Below are positions 5,876-14,340 of a stretch of DNA of 15,607 bases, in pieces. The notes under the pieces were generated by a model that saw only the letters and a program-made list of their open reading frames with translations, did no database searches and was not told the origin of the DNA. The number at the start of each line of letters is the position of its first letter. The stretch's first letter is position 1. The DNA comes from CANLBN01 sp047629215. GTDB taxonomy: Bacteria > Pseudomonadota > Gammaproteobacteria > Pseudomonadales > Cellvibrionaceae. The translations under genes were made by a program, and so were the position numbers. The stretch lies in contig JBLHWO010000075.1 in NCBI GenBank assembly GCA_047629215.1, positions 1 through 15,607 on the forward strand. Reading direction: 5' to 3'.

Positions 5876-8809
5876 ATGTCTAAGTCTTCGCTGCTGTCCC
5901 AGTCAATCCAAGAACTTTTAAACCCTCAGGCGTTTATTCGCCGTCATATTGGCCCGGATCAGGCCCAACAGGACTCCATGCTATCTGAGCTGGGTGCTGA
6001 GGATTTGATTACCTTGATTAGAGACACTGTCCCTGCTTCTATTTTGCAAAATCAAGCACTCGATTTAGCGAGCCCAATAGATGAAAATCAAGCCTTAAAC
6101 GCGCTAAAAGCGATAGCAAATAAGAACAAGATATTTACTAGCTATATCGGGATGGGCTACCACGACACTGTCACCCCCAATGTTATATTACGTAATGTCT
6201 TAGAAAACCCTGGCTGGTATACCGCTTATACGCCCTACCAACCTGAGATTGCTCAAGGTAGATTGGAAGGCCTATTGCATTTTCAACAAATGATCACCGA
6301 TTTAACGGGAATGGATCTCGCTAATGCCTCAATGCTAGATGAAGGTACCGCTGCTGCAGAAGCAATGGCAATGAGCAAACGTCAACAAAAACGTAATAGC
6401 TCCGACAACTTCATCGTTGATGAAAATACTCACCCACAAACACTCGCTGTTATTGAAACTCGCGCTAAGCATTTTGGCTTCACCATCATAATCGGCAAAC
6501 CATATGAACTACTAAACGAATACGATTGTTTCGGCTTATTACTTCATTACCCAGGCTCCAATGGTGAAGTTGCTGACTTAACACCGATAATCGAACTAGC
6601 TCATAGCAAAAAAGCCTTGGTCACTGTTGCTACGGATATTATGAGCTTAGTGCTGCTAAAATCCCCCGGATCAATGGGAGCCGATATTGTCGTTGGCTGC
6701 AGTCAACGCTTTGGTGTACCGATGGGTTTTGGCGGACCACACGCCGCTTTTTTTGCATTTTCCGAACAATTCAAACGCGCCGCGCCGGGTCGTATTATTG
6801 GTGTATCTATCGATACCAAAGGTAAAACAGCACTACGCATGGCAATGCAAACTCGCGAACAACATATTCGACGAGAAAAAGCCAATTCTAATATTTGCAC
6901 CTCACAGGCCCTACTAGCATTAATCAGTGTTTTTTATGCTATTTATCATGGCCCCGAAGGACTAAAGCGAATTGCTAACCGCATTCATCGCCTTACGGGT
7001 ATCGTAGCAAAGGCCTTAAGTGACGCTGGAATCAGCCTACAAAATAAGACATATTTTGACACCTTAACTATTAACGCTAGCAAGCAGGCTGACGCTATTA
7101 TTAAGCGTACTTTAGACGCTGAAATTAATTTGCGTGTTGACTACATCCAACAAAATAAAAACGAAAAGTTAGTGGGCATTAGTATTAACGAGACTACAAC
7201 GCTCAATGACGTTATGAAGCTCATTAAAGCCATCACGCATAAAAAAAACGCTATTAATGAAACTATAAATATAGAAAAAATCGATAGAGAACTTAGTATA
7301 ATCAACCACGGTATTCCTGAGTTGTGTTTACGTAGTGATAAAATTTTGCAGCACCCTACATTTTCACTTTATCATTCCGAAACCGATATACTGCGCTATT
7401 TGCATCGACTTGAAGTAAAAGACCTTGCGCTTAATCACGCTATGATTCCTCTGGGCTCTTGTACTATGAAGCTCAACGCGACTGCCGAAATGATTCCGGT
7501 GACGTGGCCCGAGTTTGGTCGTATTCATCCTTTTGCACCAGCTCAACAAACTCAGGGTTATTCTCAACTTTTTAGTGAATTGGAAGACATGCTCGCGACC
7601 TGTACTGGCTACGACCGCGTTAGCTTGCAGCCGAATGCGGGTTCGCAGGGAGAATATGCCGGCTTAATCGCTATTAAAAATTACTTCGAACACAAAGGCG
7701 AAAACCAACGTCATATTTGTTTGATCCCTTCATCGGCGCATGGCACCAACCCAGCATCTGCACAGATGGTAGGGATGAAAGTTGTTGTGATTAAGTGCGA
7801 CGCAAAAGGCAATGTTGACCTAAACGAGTTAGAAAATAAAATTGATGAATTGGGCGAGCAAATTGCCTGTATTATGGTCACCTACCCATCGACCCATGGT
7901 GTTTTTGAAATCGGTATTACTCAGTTATGTGAAATGATACATGCCATCGGCGCACAGGTTTATGTCGATGGCGCCAACATGAATGCCCTCGTTGGCGTGG
8001 CAGCACCCGGTAGCTTTGGAGGCGATGTTTCACATCTAAACTTACATAAGACTTTCTGTATTCCCCATGGTGGTGGTGGGCCAGGCATGGGGCCCATTGG
8101 CGTTAAAAAACACCTAGCGCCTTTCTTGCCGGCACACCCTGTTCGCGAAATACCTGACACTGCATTATCAAACGGTACGGTTTCTTCTGCCCCTTGGGGC
8201 TCAGCCAGTATTCTTCCTATCAGCTGGATGTATATCAAAATGATGGGCAGCAAAGGTATGCGTCTAGCTACTGAGGTCGCCATTTTAAATGCAAACTATG
8301 TAGCAAAAAAACTAAGCTCCCACTACCCTATTCTCTACACAGGTAATAACGGTAGAGTCGCGCACGAATGCTTGCTTGATTTGCGCCCGATGAAAGCCGC
8401 AAGTGGAATCACCGAAGAGGATATTGCTAAACGGCTAATGGATTTTGGCTTTCATGCGCCCACCATGAGCTTTCCCGTTGCCGGCACACTAATGATTGAG
8501 CCAACGGAGTCTGAATCGCTGGCTGAGTTAGATCGCTTTTGCGAAGCCATGGTAATTATTAGACAAGAAATATCTCAGGTTGAAAATGGTAGCTACCCCA
8601 GTGATGATAACCCCCTAGTCAATGCCCCACATACACAGGATGACCTCTGGAGCGAACATTGGGTGCACACCTATAGCCGAGAAATAGCTGCTTTTCCGGC
8701 GCCATGGTTAAAACAACACAAAGTGTGGCCCAGCGTTAACCGTATCGATAACGTTTATGGTGATCGCAACCTTGTTTGTTCCTGTGCACCGATTGAAAGC
8801 TATCAATAA
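5876..8809 (+). CDS. gcvP: Glycine dehydrogenase (decarboxylating), P protein of the glycine cleavage system
   Basis: The PLP-dependent P protein decarboxylates glycine and passes the aminomethyl group to the lipoyl arm of GcvH. From ATG 5876 the product has 977 residues, close to the usual 950-970, and begins MSKSSLLSQSIQELL followed by the family opening FIRRHIGPD. The N-terminal half has SYIGMGYHDT, NPGWYTAYTPYQPEIAQGRLE, GAADIV-type and GRIIGVSIDT blocks. The C-terminal half has IPLGSCTMKLNATAEM, SLQPNAGSQGEYAGL, SSAHGTNPASA and the PLP lysine in LHKTFCIPHGGGGPGMGP (Lys725). The end carries TYSREIAAFP and YGDRNLVCSC, so the protein is complete. ATG 5756 would add 40 hydrophobic residues foreign to the family and was rejected; an AGGTG precedes the chosen ATG. 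gcvT and gcvH are not adjacent. A short hairpin, TTGAAAGC at 8793-8800 with GCTTTCAA at 8812-8819, spans the stop codon but lacks a T-tract. Confidence 0.96.
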   Translation: MSKSSLLSQSIQELLNPQAFIRRHIGPDQAQQDSMLSELGAEDLITLIRDTVPASILQNQALDLASPIDENQALNALKAIANKNKIFTSYIGMGYHDTVTPNVILRNVLENPGWYTAYTPYQPEIAQGRLEGLLHFQQMITDLTGMDLANASMLDEGTAAAEAMAMSKRQQKRNSSDNFIVDENTHPQTLAVIETRAKHFGFTIIIGKPYELLNEYDCFGLLLHYPGSNGEVADLTPIIELAHSKKALVTVATDIMSLVLLKSPGSMGADIVVGCSQRFGVPMGFGGPHAAFFAFSEQFKRAAPGRIIGVSIDTKGKTALRMAMQTREQHIRREKANSNICTSQALLALISVFYAIYHGPEGLKRIANRIHRLTGIVAKALSDAGISLQNKTYFDTLTINASKQADAIIKRTLDAEINLRVDYIQQNKNEKLVGISINETTTLNDVMKLIKAITHKKNAINETINIEKIDRELSIINHGIPELCLRSDKILQHPTFSLYHSETDILRYLHRLEVKDLALNHAMIPLGSCTMKLNATAEMIPVTWPEFGRIHPFAPAQQTQGYSQLFSELEDMLATCTGYDRVSLQPNAGSQGEYAGLIAIKNYFEHKGENQRHICLIPSSAHGTNPASAQMVGMKVVVIKCDAKGNVDLNELENKIDELGEQIACIMVTYPSTHGVFEIGITQLCEMIHAIGAQVYVDGANMNALVGVAAPGSFGGDVSHLNLHKTFCIPHGGGGPGMGPIGVKKHLAPFLPAHPVREIPDTALSNGTVSSAPWGSASILPISWMYIKMMGSKGMRLATEVAILNANYVAKKLSSHYPILYTGNNGRVAHECLLDLRPMKAASGITEEDIAKRLMDFGFHAPTMSFPVAGTLMIEPTESESLAELDRFCEAMVIIRQEISQVENGSYPSDDNPLVNAPHTQDDLWSEHWVHTYSREIAAFPAPWLKQHKVWPSVNRIDNVYGDRNLVCSCAPIESYQ

Positions 8810-8963
8810 AGGCTTTCAACCAAATAGAAAGCGTTGCTCTATAATAAGACAAAATAATGCTCTAAATGTCATAAGCTCTTGATTTATCCGTCTTTTCAAC
8901 TAGAACTAAATGATTAGCTTTTGTCTTTTAAGTGTCATTAATTTACGGGTTTTTAAACAAATA

Positions 8964-11300
8964 ATGAGAATTCAAACTAAATTAGTCATTGGGGCTAGCA
9001 CACTAGTCACCCTCGCTTTACTTTTTACTAGCATTATTATTGGCTATATGTCGGCTACACAATCGGAAAACACCTTAATAAAAGCCACCCAAAAAGAGCT
9101 TACCGCAGTTGCTGGTTTAACTGCAGGAAGCGTCAAAGCTTACTTTAATACAATCAAAGGGCAGGTACAGGTCATGTCTGCTTCGCCCTCGATTATTGAA
9201 AACACACATGCCTTAAGGCAATCATACTCAGGCTATAGTGAAGATGCCCAAGGCCTACCTAATACCCGAACTCAAAAACAAGTCGTTAAAGACTATTACC
9301 AAAACCAATTCGCTAAAAAATATCAAAGCATCAACAATGAGAATACCGACATTAACACTATTCTCGGCAAACTCGATGACAACAGCATTGCACTTCAATA
9401 TCAATATATTGCCGCTAATAGCAACCCACTGGGGAGCAAAGATGCTTTAGATGAAATCAAAGACACCACACTGTATAGCCAAACTCATGCCGCAATGCAT
9501 CCTCATATACGCAATTTTTTAACTCATTTCGGCTTCTACGATATTTTCATTGCGGACATCGAGACAGGCGATATTATTTACTCTGTTTATAAAGAATTAG
9601 ACTATGCAACGTCATTAATTCACGGCCCTTATGCCAATACCGCTATAGCCGACGTCTTTCGTAAAGCAGCACGGGCAACAGACAGTGAGGAGGTATTTTT
9701 ATCCGACTTTGCTCCCTACTACCCCTCTTATGAAGCGGCCGCCTCGTTTGTTGCCTCGCCCATTTACTCTGGAAAGGAAAAAATCGGCGTATTAATCTTT
9801 CAGATGCCTGTCGATCATTTAAATAATATTATGACTCACGATGGTAAGTGGGAGGAGAACGGTTTTGGTAAAACAGGGGAGAACATTATAGTAGGACAAG
9901 ATAAAACACTACGCAGCTTAAGTAGAAACTTAGTAGAAGACAAAGCGGCTTTTCTTGATGTATTGAAAAAGAATAATATCGTCGATACAAAAACACTGCA
10001 GCTTATAGACCAGCTTGACTCCAATATGTTGTTACAGAAAATAGATAACCCCGCTGTAAATGCCGCACTAAATGGGCGAAAAGGGGTTACCAGCTACACC
10101 AAATATTCCGGGAAAGCAGTGATGGCGGCCTATGAGCCTATTGATCTACTTGGGCAACAATGGGTAATGATTGCAGAAATCGATATCGATGAGGCTACCA
10201 TAGCGGCACGTAAACTGGTCAGCAATATTACGTGGGGTGCTATTGTCGTTTCACTCATTGTTATCGCGATAGCCGTGCTCAGTGTCATTATTTTTGCTCG
10301 CAGTTTAGTCAGGCCATTACATCAAACAATTACCATTATGGCAGATTTGGCTGATGGCGATGGCGATCTTACCGCCCGTTTATATAGTAATAGTGACGAT
10401 GAGATCGGTATCTTATCTCGAAGTTTTAATACCTTTATTGAAAAAATTCAGGTGCTTATGGTAAAAGTCGAAGTACAATCGGCAATACTGTCTAGCTCGT
10501 CATCCGTCATGGCGGAAGCCTCAACGGATAATAGAGAGGCTGCGTCGAAGCAACGTGAGGCCACTCAGGCCGTGAGCCATTCGATGAGTGAGATGAGTAT
10601 TGCCGCACACGAGGTTGCAGAGAGCGCCAGTACTGCAGAGCAAGCAGCCAGCTCTGCTAGCAAATCAGCAATGGCAGGTTCAGCTACGGTAGAAACCACC
10701 ACAGAGGCCATTCAAAAACTCGCCGTCAATGTTGAGGAGGCGGTTACCATTATTCAAGCATTAGACGCCACTAGCGAAAATATTGGCTCGGTTGTGGGCG
10801 TAATTAATAGTATTGCTGAACAAACTAATTTACTTGCCTTAAATGCGGCTATCGAAGCCGCCCGAGCAGGCGAACAAGGACGAGGTTTTGCAGTAGTGGC
10901 GGATGAAGTTCGTGCCTTAGCCAGCAGAACGCAAGAGTCAACCTTAGAAATTAATAATATTATCGAACAACTTCAGAAGAATGCTAATTCCGCTGTTGGG
11001 ATCATGAATAATGGCCATAAAGCAGTGGTGATTTGCGTTGACGAAGCCGACAAAGCTAAGCAGTCCTTGCAGTCTATATCACAACAAATTAAAGATATTA
11101 CGAATATGAATCTGAAGATTGCCACCAGCGCTGAAGAACAAAGTGCTGTAGGAAAAACAATGAATGAAAATATTAGCGATATTGACGCACTAGCCGCTAA
11201 AAATACTAATAGTGCTGATATGGTGTTAAGTAAAAGCAAGGATATTAATGAAGCCACTAATAACTTAAATAGTGTGATTAGCCAGTTTAAGTTACGTTAA
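8964..11300 (+). CDS. Methyl-accepting chemotaxis protein with large Cache-type periplasmic sensor
   Basis: A membrane chemoreceptor of 778 residues from ATG 8964 that signals through CheA/CheW. The first membrane helix is at about residues 7-29. A periplasmic ligand domain of some 390 residues follows, with features of double-Cache sensors (FGFYDIFIADIETGDIIYSVYKELDYAT, SPIYSGKEKIGVLIFQMP). A second membrane helix lies at about 423-446 (GAIVVSLIVIAIAVLSVIIF), then a HAMP domain (RSLVRPLHQTI with DEIGILSRSFN). The cytoplasmic signalling domain is a long coiled coil with the hairpin tip EQTNLLALNAAIEAARAGEQ (about 620) and GRGFAVVADEVRALA. No C-terminal pentapeptide for CheR/CheB tethering is present. 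An upstream in-frame ATG at 8910 would add 18 residues; 8964 was chosen because MRIQTKLVIG leads straight into the first helix. A TATAAT lies at 8840-8845, without a clear -35. The ligand is unknown. Confidence 0.93.
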   Translation: MRIQTKLVIGASTLVTLALLFTSIIIGYMSATQSENTLIKATQKELTAVAGLTAGSVKAYFNTIKGQVQVMSASPSIIENTHALRQSYSGYSEDAQGLPNTRTQKQVVKDYYQNQFAKKYQSINNENTDINTILGKLDDNSIALQYQYIAANSNPLGSKDALDEIKDTTLYSQTHAAMHPHIRNFLTHFGFYDIFIADIETGDIIYSVYKELDYATSLIHGPYANTAIADVFRKAARATDSEEVFLSDFAPYYPSYEAAASFVASPIYSGKEKIGVLIFQMPVDHLNNIMTHDGKWEENGFGKTGENIIVGQDKTLRSLSRNLVEDKAAFLDVLKKNNIVDTKTLQLIDQLDSNMLLQKIDNPAVNAALNGRKGVTSYTKYSGKAVMAAYEPIDLLGQQWVMIAEIDIDEATIAARKLVSNITWGAIVVSLIVIAIAVLSVIIFARSLVRPLHQTITIMADLADGDGDLTARLYSNSDDEIGILSRSFNTFIEKIQVLMVKVEVQSAILSSSSSVMAEASTDNREAASKQREATQAVSHSMSEMSIAAHEVAESASTAEQAASSASKSAMAGSATVETTTEAIQKLAVNVEEAVTIIQALDATSENIGSVVGVINSIAEQTNLLALNAAIEAARAGEQGRGFAVVADEVRALASRTQESTLEINNIIEQLQKNANSAVGIMNNGHKAVVICVDEADKAKQSLQSISQQIKDITNMNLKIATSAEEQSAVGKTMNENISDIDALAAKNTNSADMVLSKSKDINEATNNLNSVISQFKLR

Positions 11301-11386
11301 GACTTTACTTTAAGCAGTATTTTCAGGGCGAGCTAAGCTCTTGTTGAACAACCTTACACCCATACGATAACATTACCTCTAGTGAA

Positions 11387-11450
11387 GGCGGCTCTGATTA
11401 AGCAAATAGTCGTCACTCCCGCGTCGGCAGGGATGACCTTAATCAGAACG
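11387..11450. repeat. REP-like nested hairpin between convergent genes, possible two-way terminator
   Basis: TCTGATTAAG at 11393-11402 pairs exactly with CTTAATCAGA at 11438-11447. Inside lies a second imperfect hairpin (CGTCACTCCCGCG ... AGGGATGACC, about 11411-11438). The inner text resembles the CGTCATTCCCGCG-type palindromes scattered in many proteobacterial genomes. It lies between the chemoreceptor stop (11300) and the dinB stop (11454), where a transcription end for both genes would be expected. There is no T-tract, so terminator function is inferred. Confidence 0.55.
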
Positions 11451-11453
11451 CGC

Positions 11454-12515
11454 CTAACTAACATTAAATAAAGGTAACTGCATATCAGTAATAGCCTCTT
11501 CTTCTTTAAAGCGAACACCCAAGCCTATTAATCTGACAGGTTTTTTATAACGTCTCCAAGCCTGCTCAAACAACGACCGATACTGTTTTACGGAAATCTC
11601 GGACAAACTGATTTCTAGTGTCGTTTTCTGAAAATCAGCAAACGTTACCTTAACAAAGCCGGTTTTTATGACTTGCTTTTGATTAACGGTATTCAAACGT
11701 GAGGATAATTTTTCGAAAAGCGCCGGAACGTAAGTAAAGCACTCATCTAACTGAACAATATCACGATTAAACGTATTTTCTACGCTTAAAGATTTTCGAT
11801 ACTCGCGTGACTTTACTGGACGTGCGTCCTCTCCCCTACTCAATTGAAATAAACGTTCTCCAAATTGACCGAATTGTTTAACTAGCTCAACCTCTCCTAA
11901 CTGTTGTAAATCATAGCAAGTCGATATTCCCAATGACAATAATTTTTTAGCCGACGCTGGGCCAACGCCAGGAATACAATTAACCGGTAGGTGCTGTAAA
12001 AAAAAGCGAGCGCGGCTGGGCTCAATCACTGTTAAGCCATTTGGCTTTTGCCAATCACTTGCCACTTTAGCTAAAAACTTATTGCCGGCTACACCCGCAG
12101 AAACGGTAATACCGACTTCTTTTTTAATACGACGCCGTAGATCTTTTGCTATTAAGGTTGCACTGCCTAAGCAATGATGGGTTGCGGTAACATCTAAGAA
12201 GGCTTCATCAAGTGATAAAGGTTCAATCGTATCGGAATAGTCCATAAATACACGCCGCATGTCGATAGCGGCTTCACGATATTTAGTCATGTTATGAGGC
12301 AATATAATTAATTGGGGACACAATCGTTTAGCGTACGCAGATGCCATAGCAGAGTGAACACCAAAGGCTCTTGCTTCGTAGTTACAAGTCGAAATAACGC
12401 CTCTCTTGCCAGGGGAACCTCCAACAGCAACAGGGATCCCTTTTATGTCAGGATCATCTCGCATTTCTAAGGCGACAAAAAAACAATCTGCATCGCAATG
12501 AATGATTTTTCTCAT
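11454..12515 (-). CDS. dinB: DNA polymerase IV (Y-family translesion polymerase)
   Basis: An error-prone translesion DNA polymerase of 353 residues that extends past damaged bases and stalled forks. It opens MRKIIHCDADCFFVALEMR, nearly the E. coli DinB start, with metal-binding Asp8 and the steric-gate Phe13. The second catalytic pair is Asp103-Glu104 in SLDEAFLDVT. Further family blocks are VSAGVAGNKFLAKVASDWQKPNG, the helix-hairpin-helix region NCIPGVGPASAKKL, and the little-finger domain toward the end. The C-terminus carries a beta-clamp binding motif, QLPLF (346-350). The frame stays open to 12587, but that longer start would run through the LexA box at 12551-12570 and would add residues foreign to the family, so ATG 12515 is used; a GGTGG lies eight bases upstream. 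LexA-controlled SOS induction is expected. Confidence 0.95.
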   Translation of the reverse strand: MRKIIHCDADCFFVALEMRDDPDIKGIPVAVGGSPGKRGVISTCNYEARAFGVHSAMASAYAKRLCPQLIILPHNMTKYREAAIDMRRVFMDYSDTIEPLSLDEAFLDVTATHHCLGSATLIAKDLRRRIKKEVGITVSAGVAGNKFLAKVASDWQKPNGLTVIEPSRARFFLQHLPVNCIPGVGPASAKKLLSLGISTCYDLQQLGEVELVKQFGQFGERLFQLSRGEDARPVKSREYRKSLSVENTFNRDIVQLDECFTYVPALFEKLSSRLNTVNQKQVIKTGFVKVTFADFQKTTLEISLSEISVKQYRSLFEQAWRRYKKPVRLIGLGVRFKEEEAITDMQLPLFNVS

Positions 12516-12550
12516 TGGTTTAACCACCACTAGATAGATGTCGTAACGGA

Positions 12551-12570
12551 TACTGTATATATGAACAGTA
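12551..12570 (-). promoter_or_regulatory. LexA (SOS) box of dinB
   Basis: TACTGTATATATGAACAGTA fits the gammaproteobacterial LexA operator CTG-N10-CAG with the extended TA flanks, and differs from the E. coli consensus TACTGTATATATATACAGTA at only two bases. It ends 35 bases upstream of the dinB start. Reading leftward on the minus strand, a TTGCAT just upstream of the box and a weak -10 inside it would put the operator over the promoter. This supports SOS control and the chosen dinB start. Confidence 0.88.
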
Positions 12571-12819
12571 TAGTGTGTGCTATGCAAAAAAGAAAGCTCT
12601 ACACGTAGTGACGGTTATCAACAACATTTTTATCAAAATGATGAAGTTAGATATATCCATCATTAGAAAACGTATCGTCAAGCCAGATAAAAACTTTATG
12701 CCTAAGAATATAAAGTCATTTTACATATACACAAAATTGGATACGTTTTTAAGCTCGTGAGAAAGATTAGGGATATGCAGGTAATTAATAATGACGCAGA
12801 TTTCAGTCTGCCAGCTTGG

Positions 12820-13800
12820 TTATGCAGTTAAAAACATAGCGTCGTAAAGATCATTAGGTGTTTTACAACCTAGCAATTTCCTAGGTCTGTTGTTGAGCAT
12901 ATTTTGGATCAAAATAATTTCTTCGCCTGTCACTTTATATAATGCTATTTCTTTCGAAAGATACTGGCGTATCAGCCCATTATGGTTCTCATTCAGTTCA
13001 CACTCCCATGAATGATAGCGGTGTGTAAAATAGTTGTCCGCGCCGAGCGCCTTCTTTTTTTTGCGTGGGTGGCAAGCCCCTTACCATTATCAAACGTAAT
13101 CGTGTGAAGCTGTTTCTTCTCTGGCAACAGCAGTTTAACAATAGCGTCCTTAACAACCTCAGCATGCTTCGATGGAATATGTGCAATGAATATTTTTTAC
13201 TGACGCGTTCGGTCACGTCACCAAAACCCCTTTATGACATGTACTAATAACAGGGTCAGCTTCCCAGTTAACTTCACGCACTTTTTTATCGACAATAGCA
13301 GGTCTCTCATCTATCGGTATACGCCCAATAATTTGGCCTCTGGCGTCTGATGAGCCGGTGCTCTTTTTATAAGGCTTTATGGTGAAGGTGATTGTGAAGC
13401 TCGCCACCAGAGGCCTTATCTTGCTGGATAAGGCCGTAGATAGTAGTAGCGCAGACATTGTGAATCCTTAATTTTTGAGTCGACCTTGTATCTGGCCTGG
13501 GCTCCACTCCTGTTTAATATTTACTGTAATCTATTGTTAAATATCTGCGGTCAATTTAATAAGTTGAAGCTTATTCTGATGCCGCAGTTGAGGCTTATTC
13601 TAATGCTGCAGCTGAGCCTTTTTTTGAACTTGTCTTGGTCTATAACACCGCAAGCCTGTATTGCGCTTCACTTCGTTGGAAACATTGCTATGGTGTTTGT
13701 TGATTAGGGTTGCTACTTTACGATGCGAACGTTTTTCTGTTACACCCTCATAAATTTGTCATCGCTCTTCTTCGGTCAGTCGGGTATATGTCAGTGGCAT
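12820..13800 (-). pseudogene. IS30-family transposase, multiply broken
   Basis: From ATG 13800 the minus strand reads MPLTYTRLTEEER, the typical IS30-type start, then a stop (TGA where Trp is expected) and QIYEGVTEKRSHRKVATLIN. More in-frame stops follow the region after RPRQVQ, and then the reading frame switches repeatedly. TTIYGLIQQDKASGGEL and HNHLHH lie in one frame; KPYKKSTGSSDARGQIIGR and IPIDERPAIVDKKVREVNWEAD in another; VTERVSKKYSL in a third setting; then HIPSKHAEVVKDAIVKLLLP with TFDNG; and finally ALGADNYFTHRYHSWECELN, ENHNGLIRQYLSKE and LNNRPRKLLGCKTPNDLYD to a stop at 12820-12822. At least five in-frame stops and about five frameshifts are needed to rebuild the protein. It is a clear pseudogene with all parts of the DDE enzyme still recognisable. 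Confidence 0.9.
13563..13610. repeat. 24-bp imperfect tandem duplication inside the IS30 remnant
   Basis: GTTGAAGCTTATTCTGATGC continuing CGCA (13563-13586) is followed at once by a second copy (13587-13610) differing at three of 24 bases. A third partial copy starts GCTGAGCCTT. It lies where the transposase would have a single short basic segment (AQLRHQNKP), so it is a duplication in the decaying gene. Confidence 0.75.
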
Positions 13801-13890
13801 AGTGATCTCACATTGGGTTTTAGTCGACCGTGAGTTTCGCCCACTGGCCATCAAAATTCAACGTGTCGCACTAGCGACTGAAATTCGCGT

Positions 13891-14340
13891 GATAGATAAA
13901 GCTAAGATTGGCGGATAACCTTGTTAATTTTTTTACTTAATGTATACATACTGTCTTTTATACGTTAAAAATAAAGACTGTGTGACTCGGACATTTTTTG
14001 CCAAGACCCGACTAATAGCAAAAATTGGGAACGCTATTTATACTTATATTTCTTAATTAACGACTTAACAAAATGATTAAGCAGCTCTCAATTAATCAAA
14101 GCATCACTAACAAGTAAAAGCATTAAAAAAAGTCTTTAGGAAATTTTTTAATGCTGTCGAGGTCGGTTTAAGGTAAAAGATTGATTTTTTTTACAAAAAA
14201 TGGTGTTTTTCTTTGAAATACTTAAAAAAAAAAGTTGCATAATATTTATTCTGCTACTATTAACTGTATAATCACATCAGAAAATCAAACCAATAAACAA
14301 AAACATTATCTTACATTGTTAACCTTGAAGGAATTAGATT
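13891..14340. other. Gene-free AT-rich leader with a 12-bp hairpin
   Basis: No coding sequence is supported here. The stretch is very AT-rich with many A and T runs. One clear structure is an inverted repeat, AGCATTAAAAAA at 14119-14130 with its exact complement at 14144-14155 and a 13-base loop. The A-tract region at about 14221-14233 just before the promoter could act as an UP element or bend the DNA. A ribosome site AAGGA lies eight bases before the ATG at 14341. Confidence 0.6.
14235..14272 (+). promoter_or_regulatory. Probable promoter of the H1-like gene
   Basis: TTGCAT (14235-14240) is followed after 17 bases by TATTAA (14258-14263), an acceptable sigma-70 pair. A perfect TATAAT also lies at 14267-14272 but is 26 bases from TTGCAT and has no good -35 at normal spacing. 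A run of ten A residues precedes the -35. Which -10 is used cannot be decided by eye. Confidence 0.45.

Larger units (their letters stand above)
12793..13890 (-). mobile_element. IS30-family insertion sequence remnant
   Basis: A stretch of about 1.1 kb enclosing one decayed IS30-type transposase. Candidate terminal inverted repeats are ACGCAGATTTCAGTC (12794-12808) on the left and its imperfect complement GACTGAAATTCGCGT (13876-13890) on the right, matching at 13 of 15 positions. The length fits the IS30 family (about 1.0-1.1 kb). A target-site duplication could not be identified with confidence, as IS30 makes only 2-3 bases. The element must be immobile unless helped in trans. Confidence 0.8.

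Noticed and set aside
7960..8283. Leftward frame of 107 codons inside gcvP
   Set aside because: It lies wholly within a strongly conserved GcvP region and has no features of its own.
12516..12587. 24-residue N-terminal extension of DinB
   Set aside because: It overlaps the LexA box, and the family start MRKIIH is at 12515.
12575..12760. Small rightward frame of 61 codons beside dinB
   Set aside because: It starts next to the SOS box, has no ribosome site or recognisable features, and looks like chance AT-rich sequence.
13486..13707. Rightward frame of 73 codons inside the IS30 remnant
   Set aside because: It is the complement of the transposase N-terminal region, and its LRLILMLQL-type repeats come from the 24-bp duplication.
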